Below, piece by piece: positions 36,050 through 45,676 of a stretch of 64,000 nt of DNA (within the stretch, counting starts at the first letter, position 1; the number at the start of each line of letters is the position of its first letter). The DNA lies in the NCBI GenBank assembly GCA_900556625.1, contig USPQ01000007.1, forward strand, positions 3,741-67,740, given 5' to 3'. The translations under genes and the position numbers were made by a program. Source of the stretch: an uncultured Bacteroides sp. (GTDB lineage Bacteria; Bacteroidota; Bacteroidia; Bacteroidales; Bacteroidaceae). The notes beneath the pieces were generated by a model that was not told where the DNA came from, searched no databases, and saw nothing but the letters and a program-made list of their open reading frames with translations.

Positions 36050-39000
36050 TTAGCGACTCACCGTTGTTCTTCCTGCTTTGCTTCGTGCCTGCACGGTTGT
36101 ATCATACATGGCTTCGCACTGAACAGCCGGAAGAATGAAGTTACCGGTGTATGCCGCTTGCAATCTGATAGTAAATACCTTTGTCTCACCACGGTACAAA
36201 TTGAAATAGGTCAATACACGATCGTCGCGGATATCCTGATAGGAGTAATTGATAGCTGTACCGGCAGTCGCCATTCGTTCATTATATATTTCCCACCCGG
36301 ATGGTATAATATGTGTCAATGCCAGATTGGTATAATCCGATGTTCCGCTAATATTGGATATGGAAACGACAGCGGTAAAGTCAGTTCCTTGTTTAATTTC
36401 TTCTGCGGATATGGGCGTGCCGTTCAGAGTTGCATATCTTATATCCATCCGAAGATTATCTGAGATGGCGGGCAACGTATCGTTCAGCAATTGTGTGCGC
36501 GTGATAATGTCTACTCCCAATGCTCCCTTGCCTTGATTCTTTACAGAGACTGTTCCGGATTTCGGTGAAGTAGGAATCTCTTTGTCAAATACCGCTTTGG
36601 CAGATTTCACGGCAGGTTGTTGCTTGCCGTTCCATGTCCATGTGAAATCAAGTGTGCCTGATAACTTTTCTGCCAAGCGTCCCATTGCCATGAGGGCAAA
36701 TGCGGTAGACTGAGTACTGAAATAGTCCTCTAGTGACAGATTCTGCGAGACTTTCTTTGCTTGTTGAAGTGCATCCCGTTCCCGGTTCATCAAGATTAAT
36801 GTTTCCAGAATCATTGCTTCATCCCGGTCGGACGAACCGTAAATAAAGTTCATTGAAGAATAGGGAGTGACACTGGTTGCTGTCTTATATGCCAATTCTT
36901 CGGCTGGTTTCATTTTTCCTGTCAATGCGTAGGCGGCTGCCAATCTCCATTTGGCTTGAATAGATAATCCTTGCTGTTCCTTCATTCTGTTCATAGCTCC
37001 GTACTCCGGTATACCGGCCAATGCCAGCGTGTATAGGCGGAAGGCTTGCATCAGCTCCGACTGCCATAGTTGCCAGCTGTTTGCATCCTGTGGCATACGC
37101 CAGTTCTGGGCTGCTGCACGTTGGAAGTGTTTCCACTTATTCAATACGTTTGAATGGACGGCATATCCCTTTTCTTGTGCCAATGTCAGGAACATTCCGG
37201 TATATGAACTGATCCATTCGTCTGCGACGGCATTCCCCGGCCAATAGACAAAACCGCCATTGGGAAGTTGCCGGGCATAAATCTGACGGATAGCCTCCTG
37301 TACATTTGTTTTTATTTTCTCTGCTTCCTGTTCGTTTACCGTTTTAAATTGAGAGATAAACAAAAGCGGCAATGCTTTGGAAGTCAACTGCTCTGTACAC
37401 TGATGTTGGTAATCGTATAAGAAGTCGAATCGACGTGTGATATCTACGGATGGGATGCGGGATACTTCCAACTGAATATGATTGTTGTCGGAAAAACCGC
37501 TTAGGCTATACGATACCTCTCCACTTTGTCCGGCTTCCACCCATTGGCTGTTGCGCAATGTCACGACCGGATTCGGGTTGCGTACGTCTATTTCGATGGT
37601 TTCTTTAGTCTGCTGTCCACCCCCGTTTGCCGTCAGATGGATAGTTGCTTTACCTGTTTTGTTTCCGGTCTTCAATGTAAAGAATGTAAGCTGGTCGCCC
37701 GGTTGATTGAAGGTTAGCGACTGTTGCGAAGGTCCGGCAATTTGTACTCCTCCACCGGAAACCTGAATAGATACGGTGACATTCTTTACCTGATTTTCCA
37801 TTGCAAAGATATTTACCGGAACAGTGATTTCCTCTTGAATACTAAGCACGCGCGGCAAGGTGGAAAGCAGCATTAACGGTGTCCGTACATAGGCCGTCTT
37901 TTCTGCATTTCCATAAACACCGTCCTGTCCTGCCACTACCATAGCGCGTACAGAACCTACGTACATCGGAAGTTTCAATGTATGTGTCTGATGTTTGCTT
38001 TTTCCCAGATAGAAAGGGCCTATGAATTTAACGACCGGTTTGAACCGGTTTGCTTTTGCATCTGCCGGTTTCAAAACTGCGTCCCCGCCTGTACTGAAAA
38101 GAGAACCGTAACTTCCGGCGGAAGCTCCCAATACGTTGTCGTACATATCCCATGTCCGGATACCGAGCGCTTCGCGTGAATAGAAGTCATTCCAAGGATC
38201 GGGTGTCTTGAAGTTCGTAAGGTCCAGCAGACCGTCGTCTACGATAGCCAATGTGTAAGTCATCGGTTTCCCGCTCTTTTCGCTGACGGTCACATTGAAG
38301 TTCGTTTCCGGTCGTAGCACTTCCGGCATTTGTATTTGCGGTCTTAATATTGTTTGACTGTTAGTTACGAATACCGGGACAACACCATACATACGGATAG
38401 GCAAGTCATTCACTGTCTGCGCATGAGGCTGCAACAAGCTGATGTGCAGATATACGTTCGGAGCCATTTCTTCTGTGACCTTGAACGTATATTTTGTATC
38501 TCCTTTGCTGGAAACTTCGATCCATTCCTGTTTGAGTACCGTCGATCCGTTTTCGATGGATACCAATGCACGTCCGTTGGCTGCTGCGGGGATAATAGCC
38601 ATAGCTGTTTCTCCTATCTCATAGGAATCTTTGTTCAATGAGAAAGCAAGCATTTTAATACCACTGGGGTCCGATTTACTTGAACGTCCTCTCCATTCGG
38701 GCCAGTCTACGTAGACAGTACCTCCGGTGGCATGTCCGCTTTCTTTGTCTTTCACATAGACCAGATAACGTCCCCAATTGGGATAATCGACGCGGAATTT
38801 GAAAGAAGCCTTTCCATTGTTGGTTTGCAGACTCCCGCTGGCTACCGGAGTGATGGAAGTTCCGTTTATATAGGAACTGAAAGATTCTTCATTGTTTTCC
38901 CACCACCAGCTCCAACTGATACGGTAGATTTTATATTCCAGATTTGAACGGCTCACCGCCTGTCCTTCCGGATTCACTGTCACAATGTCAAATACATGAT

Positions 39001-41650
39001 CTTTGTCCGTTTCTATGTATTTGCCTTTTGGCTGATTCAAGTTAATGCCCACATACGATGTGAACGGAGAGAAAGGAACGCTTTGGGTATAGATACTGGC
39101 ATCTCCTCCCGGTTCGAATACACGGGTGGTGAAAGATGCGTTTAGCATACCCGGCGCATTGGTTGCTGCAGGGAGTTTTAAAGTGACTCCCGCTCTTCCT
39201 TCCGCGCTGAGCATTCCGTCAAACATATTTGTCTTGATGGTAGTGAAATCTGTAGCCGGATTATTGAAAATATACTGTCCGTAGTTTTTAAATTGTGTAT
39301 TTACTTTAGACAGTGACATCTCTACTTTGGTTTTCAGATGTGAAGCCTTAGCCCCTGTCAGCCAGGCAGAAGTGAGTGGAGCATAGACTTCTTTGTCTGT
39401 TGCTTGAAGAATTCTAGGCAATGCCAACGTTATTTTAAGTCGGTTGGGTTTTATTGTTTCGATGCGTATCCCTTTATGGAAAGTCGAACCGCCTACTTTT
39501 ACGTATGCGTTCCACAGACCGGTAGGGGCATCTGCCTGAGTAGGGACAGTAAATGTGTAAAAGCCATTCATCCCTTGTGTTGAGATCATTTTGGTATAGA
39601 ATTGGCCTTTCGGATTGTAGATTTCCAGCGCTACCGGATGTTTGTCCGGTATTCTTTTTTCCCGGTCTTCCAGAATGAAAGATATATGTAAGGTGTCTCC
39701 CGGTCTCCATACTCCTCTTTCACCATACATAAATCCTTTTAAGCCTTTTTGAATATCCTTTCCACCCACATCGAAGCGGCTGACCGATTGCTCTTCACCG
39801 TCTGCAACACGTACGTAAGCTTTTTGTCCGTCTGCCTCTGCTACGATAATGAAGGGAACTCCTTTCGGAGCGATTTCCGCCAAGCCTTCTCCGTTTGTTT
39901 CTCCCTTACCGATGGTTTGTAACTGGAAATTGTAAACAGTTACTTGCGCCTTTCCGACAGGTTTTGTGTCCAAAATGTTGTTTACTGCAATCCACAGATT
40001 GTTCAAGGAGTTCTTCTTTACGAGCATTCCCAGATTAGAGGCAAAGACATTGCAGGTAGCTGTCCGGTCTGCTCCCATATAATAGGACGGGTGGCACGGA
40101 TTATCCCGTTCTTTCCACCGATACAAACTCCAGTCCATAGTTTCGCCGTTGTAATAATAATAAGCCTCAGGAGTGTCCCATACAGCTTCGTCTGCCTCTG
40201 ACAAAATACTACCGCTAACTTTTGTCAGACCGTCGGAAGTCGTGTCGGAAAACTTCATTTCTTTGTTTTCTTCACTTCCACCGCAAGGATAAGCGGAATA
40301 TTCTTGGCGGAAAGACAGGATAACCCGGTAGATGGCGCCCGGTTCTTGATGAATCAGTCCGGCAAGGTCGATAGAGTAATCTTCCCATTGATGAATATCT
40401 TTTGATGAATCCTTGCTTAGCCACAATGTTTTCTTATAAACCAGGCGTCCCGAACGGCGCAACTCATTGGCAGAGGCCAGAGAGTTGTTTTGCATAAACA
40501 TCAAGATGTTACTCTCAAAGATGCGGATAACCTTTAAATCTACTGCATACAGATTGACAGCACGGAATGGAATAATCAGGCTTTTCGAATCGGGAAGAAT
40601 AGCGGCTGAGGTAGCCATCTCTACTTGCGGTTTCAGATTCAATTCGCTGAATGAGATAGAGTGGGAAGTCCCCAGACTACGGTCTTGACTGCTTTTTATT
40701 CCTTCATGGATATTCAAAGTCAGTTTATTTATTTTATTGGTTTCAAAATAGATAAGAACCTGATTATCCTTAATTTGGGTGATGCAAGAAGATACTTCCG
40801 GTATCTCGATCAGTCCTTTCAGATCTTGCATATTGGATATGGGAGCAGAGAATACGACTTCGATCCCGTTTTCCGGTTGGTCAATGCGTTTGGCGGTCAG
40901 AAAGCGGAAACTATCTTTTGCCGGAATCATGATTTCTTCGATTTGCGTATGGTCAATTCCGGCGGGATTGCCGTTTGCTGTCAGTTGGATTTGGTAATCT
41001 TCCGCTTCCCGCAAGATCCGGGTGATACTGAATTCATAACGAGTCGGATTGTTGGTGGAGGTAATATCGACCGGATAATTTTTACTTTTGCCATTGCCGA
41101 CTATCAGCATTTTCTCAACTTCTTCTTTCTTTACAACGTCACTAAAGCGTATTTCTCCTTTTATGTTCACTTCGTCGGGTTGAGTAGCTGTAATCGTTAT
41201 AGGTTCTGTATGAATTGTGAAGTTACGTTCCTGCACCCGGAATGAGAAGTTAAATTCCTTTAGCTTTTTATCTACCTCGATAAAATCTCCAAGCTGGAAA
41301 GTTCCTTCGTAGAATGCTCCCGGTTTTAAAGTACCTTCTTCCGGAACAAATTCGATGGTGTTATTGCTAATCCAATATGCTTTTCCTTTCAAAGACGGTG
41401 AAAAGCTGAACGGATTATCTTTTAACTCATTATTTACGTCAACCATAGGTTGATCGTGTGTCAACTCGATGCGTATAGTCGAACTTTGGGAGATGACTCC
41501 TCCTGTGTAGGCATTTACATAGGGGGCATATTTTGCAGAGGGGATGATGTCTTTCGGACTGTGCATACATGCGGAAAAGGTCACAATCCACATTATGAAA
41601 AAGAATAGTTTGGTAGCGAGGCTGCTACGTCCAGTTTTTATTTGTCCCAT
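36050..41650 (-). CDS. Bacterial alpha-2-macroglobulin lipoprotein with thioester motif
   Basis: A 1866-residue lipoprotein (FSAC, Cys28). The MG-type beta domains come first, an MG2 domain is near 650-760 (YGERGVWRPGDTLHISFIL), an A2M bait/complement-like region in the middle, and the thioester C-T-E-Q in YQHQCTEQLTSKALP near residue 1419, inside the (alpha/alpha) thioester domain (GGFVYWPG near 1465). In YfhM-type proteins the thioester traps proteases that cross a damaged outer membrane, and the linked PBP1C repairs the wall. Length is at the upper end for the bacterial family. It is the first gene of the operon with pbpC. Confidence 0.94.
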   Translation of the reverse strand: MGQIKTGRSSLATKLFFFIMWIVTFSACMHSPKDIIPSAKYAPYVNAYTGGVISQSSTIRIELTHDQPMVDVNNELKDNPFSFSPSLKGKAYWISNNTIEFVPEEGTLKPGAFYEGTFQLGDFIEVDKKLKEFNFSFRVQERNFTIHTEPITITATQPDEVNIKGEIRFSDVVKKEEVEKMLIVGNGKSKNYPVDITSTNNPTRYEFSITRILREAEDYQIQLTANGNPAGIDHTQIEEIMIPAKDSFRFLTAKRIDQPENGIEVVFSAPISNMQDLKGLIEIPEVSSCITQIKDNQVLIYFETNKINKLTLNIHEGIKSSQDRSLGTSHSISFSELNLKPQVEMATSAAILPDSKSLIIPFRAVNLYAVDLKVIRIFESNILMFMQNNSLASANELRRSGRLVYKKTLWLSKDSSKDIHQWEDYSIDLAGLIHQEPGAIYRVILSFRQEYSAYPCGGSEENKEMKFSDTTSDGLTKVSGSILSEADEAVWDTPEAYYYYNGETMDWSLYRWKERDNPCHPSYYMGADRTATCNVFASNLGMLVKKNSLNNLWIAVNNILDTKPVGKAQVTVYNFQLQTIGKGETNGEGLAEIAPKGVPFIIVAEADGQKAYVRVADGEEQSVSRFDVGGKDIQKGLKGFMYGERGVWRPGDTLHISFILEDREKRIPDKHPVALEIYNPKGQFYTKMISTQGMNGFYTFTVPTQADAPTGLWNAYVKVGGSTFHKGIRIETIKPNRLKITLALPRILQATDKEVYAPLTSAWLTGAKASHLKTKVEMSLSKVNTQFKNYGQYIFNNPATDFTTIKTNMFDGMLSAEGRAGVTLKLPAATNAPGMLNASFTTRVFEPGGDASIYTQSVPFSPFTSYVGINLNQPKGKYIETDKDHVFDIVTVNPEGQAVSRSNLEYKIYRISWSWWWENNEESFSSYINGTSITPVASGSLQTNNGKASFKFRVDYPNWGRYLVYVKDKESGHATGGTVYVDWPEWRGRSSKSDPSGIKMLAFSLNKDSYEIGETAMAIIPAAANGRALVSIENGSTVLKQEWIEVSSKGDTKYTFKVTEEMAPNVYLHISLLQPHAQTVNDLPIRMYGVVPVFVTNSQTILRPQIQMPEVLRPETNFNVTVSEKSGKPMTYTLAIVDDGLLDLTNFKTPDPWNDFYSREALGIRTWDMYDNVLGASAGSYGSLFSTGGDAVLKPADAKANRFKPVVKFIGPFYLGKSKHQTHTLKLPMYVGSVRAMVVAGQDGVYGNAEKTAYVRTPLMLLSTLPRVLSIQEEITVPVNIFAMENQVKNVTVSIQVSGGGVQIAGPSQQSLTFNQPGDQLTFFTLKTGNKTGKATIHLTANGGGQQTKETIEIDVRNPNPVVTLRNSQWVEAGQSGEVSYSLSGFSDNNHIQLEVSRIPSVDITRRFDFLYDYQHQCTEQLTSKALPLLFISQFKTVNEQEAEKIKTNVQEAIRQIYARQLPNGGFVYWPGNAVADEWISSYTGMFLTLAQEKGYAVHSNVLNKWKHFQRAAAQNWRMPQDANSWQLWQSELMQAFRLYTLALAGIPEYGAMNRMKEQQGLSIQAKWRLAAAYALTGKMKPAEELAYKTATSVTPYSSMNFIYGSSDRDEAMILETLILMNRERDALQQAKKVSQNLSLEDYFSTQSTAFALMAMGRLAEKLSGTLDFTWTWNGKQQPAVKSAKAVFDKEIPTSPKSGTVSVKNQGKGALGVDIITRTQLLNDTLPAISDNLRMDIRYATLNGTPISAEEIKQGTDFTAVVSISNISGTSDYTNLALTHIIPSGWEIYNERMATAGTAINYSYQDIRDDRVLTYFNLYRGETKVFTIRLQAAYTGNFILPAVQCEAMYDTTVQARSKAGRTTVSR

Positions 41651-41678
41651 AGCAAAGAGTTTTTATTGGTTCAGTGGA

Positions 41679-41686
41679 CAAATATA
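41679..41686 (-). promoter_or_regulatory. -7 element of the alpha-2-macroglobulin/pbpC operon
   Basis: TATATTTG on the minus strand, 28 bases before the start at 41650. No evident -33 TTG. Confidence 0.5.
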
Positions 41687-41707
41687 CTGTTTTTATAATA
41701 GATTCTT

Positions 41708-42106
41708 TTATAGACAGGGGTATTTTTCCTTCAACTTTTTCATGAAGGACTTGCTTACTTGTAGGAGCTCGGCGTCATTAAAAGGGGGGAGTAATACACA
41801 ATTATTGTCTTCAATTGATGCCAGATAGCTGATATTAATAATGTAGGATTGACTGATCTGAAGCAAATAAGGGTGTAAACTCAATATCTTTTGCGAGTTC
41901 GTGTTTCTTTTTAATATCAGAGTGTGTTTGTTGGATAACATGACTTCCCACAATTTGCTTTTTGAGTTATAGCGGAAATAACCGATTTCTTCCAAGTGAA
42001 TCAGTTGCAAATTTCCGGTAATAGTGGTATATAAAAATATGCTTTCTTGATGTTGCGTAATTTGTGTCTGGTCGCAATGTTCAATGTTTATGTGTTGATG
42101 GTTCAT
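41708..42106 (-). CDS. Stand-alone LytTR-type DNA-binding protein
   Basis: A 132-residue protein made almost only of a LytTR domain (about 25-125): FLYTTITGNLQLIHLEEIGY, then LILKRNTNSQKIL and QISQSYIINISYLASIE match the family beta-strand pattern. The receiver domain that normally precedes LytTR in two-component regulators is absent. It may be controlled by expression or by partners. It sits upstream of the alpha-2-macroglobulin operon on the same strand, but the promoter between them argues for separate transcription. Confidence 0.85.
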   Translation of the reverse strand: MNHQHINIEHCDQTQITQHQESIFLYTTITGNLQLIHLEEIGYFRYNSKSKLWEVMLSNKHTLILKRNTNSQKILSLHPYLLQISQSYIINISYLASIEDNNCVLLPPFNDAELLQVSKSFMKKLKEKYPCL

Positions 42107-42185
42107 GATATTAATTTATTAATTTCCCGTGTCGTAATTTTTATTTTCTGTCAAAAGTAGCAGATTACTCTTAATTATAAAAATG

Positions 42186-42220
42186 AAAAGTGTCTCATTT
42201 CTATAATGAGACACTTTTAT
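42186..42220. terminator. Terminator after the AraC-type membrane regulator
   Basis: AAAAGTGTCTCAT pairs perfectly with ATGAGACACTTTT (13 bp) across a 7-base loop; T/A runs on both sides make it usable in either direction. Confidence 0.88.
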
Positions 42221-42254
42221 TATTAAGATTTGTACGTTACAAAATAGAAGAATT

Positions 42255-43355
42255 CTATTTACTTTGTTGATATTCAATGAACTTACTGGGAGAAATACCA
42301 TATCTTTCGGAAAAGTTCCGGTAGAAGGTTGCCCGTGAGCTAAATCCGCATGCAAACATCAACTCTTTCACATTCTTTTCCGGATTTTGGGCGATTAGTT
42401 GTTTGAAATGCTCTAGTCGGATATAATTAATATATTCACGGAAACCTGTAAATCCCTGACTTTTGATTGCATCCGAAATATTGCGTTCTTTGTCATTTAA
42501 GGCTTCTGCCAAATCTTTTATACTGTATTTCTGATCTGTGTAAGGATGTTCTTTCTTTAAATAACTCTCGATTGTGGTGAAGAGTGTGAGTGGCTGAAAT
42601 GAGTTTCTCATTTCTTCAGGATTTTCTTCTTCTGTATTATACACCATACTGATATGGTCTGAAAACGGATTCTCATATCGTAAATATAGCATTGAAAATA
42701 AAACAGTAAAAACGATTGCTGTAATACCGAATAAATTGAAGATAAACTCATTAATGCTTAATGTGAATAGGATGTATATACCAAGAAATAGGAATAAGAA
42801 TCCCATGAATAGATACATGTTTCTATTCATCTTACGATGTGTCTTAACACGGCTGGTGACATAAATGAGAATAAAGAGAGGAGTGATGACAGAAAGCAGG
42901 AATATACTGATTCTGAGTTTGACATCCATATTACCGATATTGGGCATTATCTCATTTAGTGAATGGATAGCCGTTATGTTGCCATTGAAGTACAGATAGC
43001 AGATTCCTACCGTTATGGTAATGATAGGAGGCAATAAGAAGGTGAATATTCTGAAATGGTTGAAATATCCCGGAGATAAGGATGCGATGGGAAATAGTGC
43101 TACGATATTGGCCAAAGCGTACCATTTAAGCATTTTATCAATATTGAGCAATTCTGTGAAGTCATATTCCGGGGTGTCCGTGACAATCGTCAGCCATCCG
43201 ATGTTTTCCCATGAAAACATGAACCCTATACCGACTGCTATGATTCCCCAATATAATTGAGGATAATTGTCTTTGGCACGAATGATAAGAATAATCCCCG
43301 ATATAAGGGCAATCAAATCAAGTGCTAGTTCAACTGATAAATGTAGTATTCCCAT
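42255..43355 (-). CDS. Membrane-embedded AraC-family transcriptional regulator
   Basis: A 366-residue protein with about seven membrane helices in the first 230 residues (first at 9-25, last ending near 225, FTVLFSMLYLRYE) and an AraC helix-turn-helix at about 262-360. The second HTH carries the family signature MFACGFSSRATFYRNFSERYGISPSKF. It has no recognised ligand-binding domain; the membrane part probably senses the signal. The type is common in Bacteroidetes. It has its own promoter and terminator and no enzyme neighbour that would reveal its target. Confidence 0.9.
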   Translation of the reverse strand: MGILHLSVELALDLIALISGIILIIRAKDNYPQLYWGIIAVGIGFMFSWENIGWLTIVTDTPEYDFTELLNIDKMLKWYALANIVALFPIASLSPGYFNHFRIFTFLLPPIITITVGICYLYFNGNITAIHSLNEIMPNIGNMDVKLRISIFLLSVITPLFILIYVTSRVKTHRKMNRNMYLFMGFLFLFLGIYILFTLSINEFIFNLFGITAIVFTVLFSMLYLRYENPFSDHISMVYNTEEENPEEMRNSFQPLTLFTTIESYLKKEHPYTDQKYSIKDLAEALNDKERNISDAIKSQGFTGFREYINYIRLEHFKQLIAQNPEKNVKELMFACGFSSRATFYRNFSERYGISPSKFIEYQQSK

Positions 43356-43419
43356 GTTTATAAGTCTTCACCTGCATATTTAAGGCTATTAAGTTTAATA
43401 ACGTGATTATGAGTTTATG

Positions 43420-43451
43420 CAAATGTAGTTGTTTTGTTTCTATCCAACAAA
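43420..43451 (-). promoter_or_regulatory. Promoter of the AraC-type membrane regulator
   Basis: On the minus strand TTTG (43448-43451), a 20-bp spacer and TACATTTG (43420-43427) match both elements of the Bacteroides promoter, 65 bases before the start. Confidence 0.65.
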
Positions 43452-43612
43452 ATTCGGTTGATAAATTGCATTTATTTGCGTACTTACAAAATATAATTAG
43501 TTAATTCTAAAACTGATCTTCGTAGCGTTTCCAATATATTAGGATGATATGCCAAAATTTGTGACCGTTTGTCAGAATTGAAATAGAAGTAAGCATTATA
43601 GGTATATAAACA

Positions 43613-43649
43613 ATAAATCCCCATAACCTTATTAGTTACAGGGATTTAG
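43613..43649 (-). terminator. Terminator of the NifU-like/GGGtGRT operon
   Basis: AAATCCC and GGGATTT form the base of a hairpin with an inner TAAC/GTTA pair, just downstream of the GGGtGRT stop codon. Confidence 0.65.
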
Positions 43650-43668
43650 TATATAGCAATTTATTAAA

Positions 43669-44679
43669 TTACTTGCTCAAAGCCTGAGCTACGTCAACCG
43701 CACAAGCTACAGTACAACCTACCATCGGGTTGTTACCAATTCCCAGGAATCCCATCATTTCTACGTGAGCAGGAACTGATGAAGAACCAGCGAACTGAGC
43801 GTCAGAGTGCATACGGCCCATTGTGTCTGTCATGCCGTATGAAGCTGGTCCGGCAGCCATGTTATCCGGGTGAAGAGTACGGCCTGTACCACCACCGGAA
43901 GCAACTGAGAAATAAGGTTTGCCTGCAAGAACACGTTCTTTCTTGTAAGTACCAGCAACTGGGTGTTGGAAGCGAGTCGGGTTAGTAGAGTTACCTGTGA
44001 TAGATACGTCTACACCTTCTTTCCACATGATAGCTACACCTTCGCGAACATCGTCAGCACCATAGCATTTTACTTTTGCACGAGGACCGTCAGAGTAAGC
44101 GATTTCGCGAACAACTTTCAGTTCACCTGTAAAGTAATCGAATTGAGTTTGAACATAAGTAAAGCCGTTGATACGAGAGATGATCTGAGCAGCGTCTTTT
44201 CCAAGACCGTTCAGGATGCAACGCAACGGTTCTTTACGTACTTTGTCTGCTTTTGCAGCGATTTTGATAGCACCTTCAGCAGCAGCGAAAGATTCGTGAC
44301 CTGCCAGGAAAGCGAAACATTTAGTTTCTTCGCGCAGCAACATGGCAGCCAGATTACCATGACCGATACCAACCTTACGGTCGTCAGCTACAGAACCCGG
44401 AATACAGAATGCTTGCAGACCGATACCGATAGCTTCAGCAGCTTCAGCAGCATTTGTGCAGTTCTTCTTAAGAGCGATAGCAGTACCTACTACATAAGCC
44501 CATTTTGCATTTTCAAAACAGATAGGCTGAGTTTCTTCACACGTTTTATAAGGATCAAGTCCGGCAGCTTCGCAGATAGCGTTAGCTTCTTCGATGTCTT
44601 TGATGCCGTTAGCGTTCAAGGCTTCGATGATACCTTTGATACGACGGTCTTGGCTTTCGAATTTTACTTCTCTAATCAT
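43669..44679 (-). CDS. GGGtGRT protein
   Basis: A 336-residue cytoplasmic protein named for its conserved Gly-rich signature, here SGGGTGRTLHPDNMAAGP near residue 270, followed by a Cys in the NPMVGCTVACAVDVA tail. The ATG at 44679 was chosen over an upstream in-frame codon because a perfect AGGAGG lies 9 bases ahead of it. The family is nearly always next to a NifU-like iron-sulfur scaffold gene, as here (19 bp upstream). Function is not established; iron-sulfur or redox metabolism is the usual guess. Codon use is of the highly expressed kind. Confidence 0.92.
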   Translation of the reverse strand: MIREVKFESQDRRIKGIIEALNANGIKDIEEANAICEAAGLDPYKTCEETQPICFENAKWAYVVGTAIALKKNCTNAAEAAEAIGIGLQAFCIPGSVADDRKVGIGHGNLAAMLLREETKCFAFLAGHESFAAAEGAIKIAAKADKVRKEPLRCILNGLGKDAAQIISRINGFTYVQTQFDYFTGELKVVREIAYSDGPRAKVKCYGADDVREGVAIMWKEGVDVSITGNSTNPTRFQHPVAGTYKKERVLAGKPYFSVASGGGTGRTLHPDNMAAGPASYGMTDTMGRMHSDAQFAGSSSVPAHVEMMGFLGIGNNPMVGCTVACAVDVAQALSK

Positions 44680-44688
44680 AGTTTCTTT

Positions 44689-44694
44689 CCTCCT
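44689..44694 (-). promoter_or_regulatory. Shine-Dalgarno of the GGGtGRT gene
   Basis: AGGAGG on the minus strand, 9 bases before the ATG at 44679. It decides the start and is unusually strong for Bacteroides. Confidence 0.7.
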
Positions 44695-44698
44695 TATA

Positions 44699-45400
44699 TT
44701 ATTCGTGACGTGGATCAATAGATTTAACTGCTCCCTGTTCTGCTGTTACGCGTCCATAAGTTCCTGTAACTTTTTTCAAAGCTTCGTTCGCATCGGTACC
44801 TTTCTTGATTTCGTCCATGAACTTACCCATGTGTACGAATTCGTATCCGCAGATTTCGTCGTTCTTGTCCAAGAAGATTTGTTTGATATAACCTTCTGCC
44901 ATTTCGAGGTAACGAGGACCTTTAGCCAAAGTACCATAAAGAGTACCTACCTGGCTACGCAGACCTTTACCCAGGTCTTCCAGACCTGCACCGATGATCA
45001 AACCACCTTCAGAGAAAGCTGATTGGGTACGTCCGTAAACGATTTGCAGGAACAGTTCGCGCATAGCTGTGTTGATAGCATCGCAAACAAGGTCGGTGTT
45101 CAATGCTTCAAGGATTGTTTTTCCCGGAAGGATTTCAGCAGCCATAGCAGCGGAGTGAGTCATACCGGAACATCCGATAGTCTCAACCAAAGCTTCCTGG
45201 ATAATACCTTCTTTAACGTTCAGTGTCAGTTTACAAGCACCTTGTTGAGGAGCGCACCAACCGATACCGTGTGTCAAACCTGAAATATCAACGATTTCTT
45301 TAGATTTTACCCATTTGCCTTCTTCGGGTATGGGAGCCGGTCCATGGTTAGGACCCTTCTTTACAACACACATGTGTTCCACTTCGTGTGAATAAGTCAT
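44699..45400 (-). CDS. NifU-like iron-sulfur cluster assembly scaffold protein
   Basis: A 233-residue protein beginning MTYSHEVEHMCVVKKG at 45400; an upstream in-frame start would add a 21-residue hydrophobic leader that overlaps the promoter. The NifU_N-like domain has cysteines in GIGWCAPQQGACKL near 50 and ETIGCSGMTHSAAMAAE near 78, placed as cluster ligands. With the downstream GGGtGRT gene it forms a conserved two-gene unit in Bacteroidetes and Firmicutes. It is distinct from the housekeeping SUF system. Confidence 0.88.
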   Translation of the reverse strand: MTYSHEVEHMCVVKKGPNHGPAPIPEEGKWVKSKEIVDISGLTHGIGWCAPQQGACKLTLNVKEGIIQEALVETIGCSGMTHSAAMAAEILPGKTILEALNTDLVCDAINTAMRELFLQIVYGRTQSAFSEGGLIIGAGLEDLGKGLRSQVGTLYGTLAKGPRYLEMAEGYIKQIFLDKNDEICGYEFVHMGKFMDEIKKGTDANEALKKVTGTYGRVTAEQGAVKSIDPRHE

Positions 45401-45462
45401 AATTAGCTCTTTTTTAAGTGATATAATTAAAAATACGTAGTCACGATTCTCTAAATCGCCCA

Positions 45463-45493
45463 CAAAGGTAGTCGATTTATTTGTTTCTGCAAA
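45463..45493 (-). promoter_or_regulatory. Promoter of the NifU-like/GGGtGRT operon
   Basis: On the minus strand TTTG (45490-45493), a 19-bp spacer and TACCTTTG (45463-45470) fit the consensus, 63 bases before the ATG at 45400. Confidence 0.7.
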
Positions 45494-45676
45494 CCGCCTT
45501 TTATTACTTTTTTGTGAAAAGAGATAAATCCCTTTATGTTTTTCTCAGTTTGTAAAGTCGGGATTGCATTTGCCGAACTACTGCTATTATTGACATTGTC
45601 TATTGAGGGTAAACTTGTTTTCTTCTTATCGTAAAGTTCTTTTTACCTAATCTCTAAGTTGCTTTAGACTACTGCT

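Larger units (their letters stand above)
43356..43668. other. Intergenic region between AraC regulator and GGGtGRT gene
   Basis: No gene is visible. It carries the AraC gene promoter (43420-43451, minus) and the terminator of the GGGtGRT operon (43613-43649, minus); the 160 bases between are AT-rich and show nothing recognisable. Confidence 0.7.

Noticed and set aside
40661..41245. A 194-codon frame opposite the alpha-2-macroglobulin gene
   Set aside because: Antisense to a well-supported lipoprotein gene, with no promoter or domain.
43963..44721. A 252-codon plus-strand frame opposite the GGGtGRT gene
   Set aside because: The Ser/Phe-rich translation is what the strong codon bias of the minus-strand gene gives on its complement; no start signal or family resemblance.
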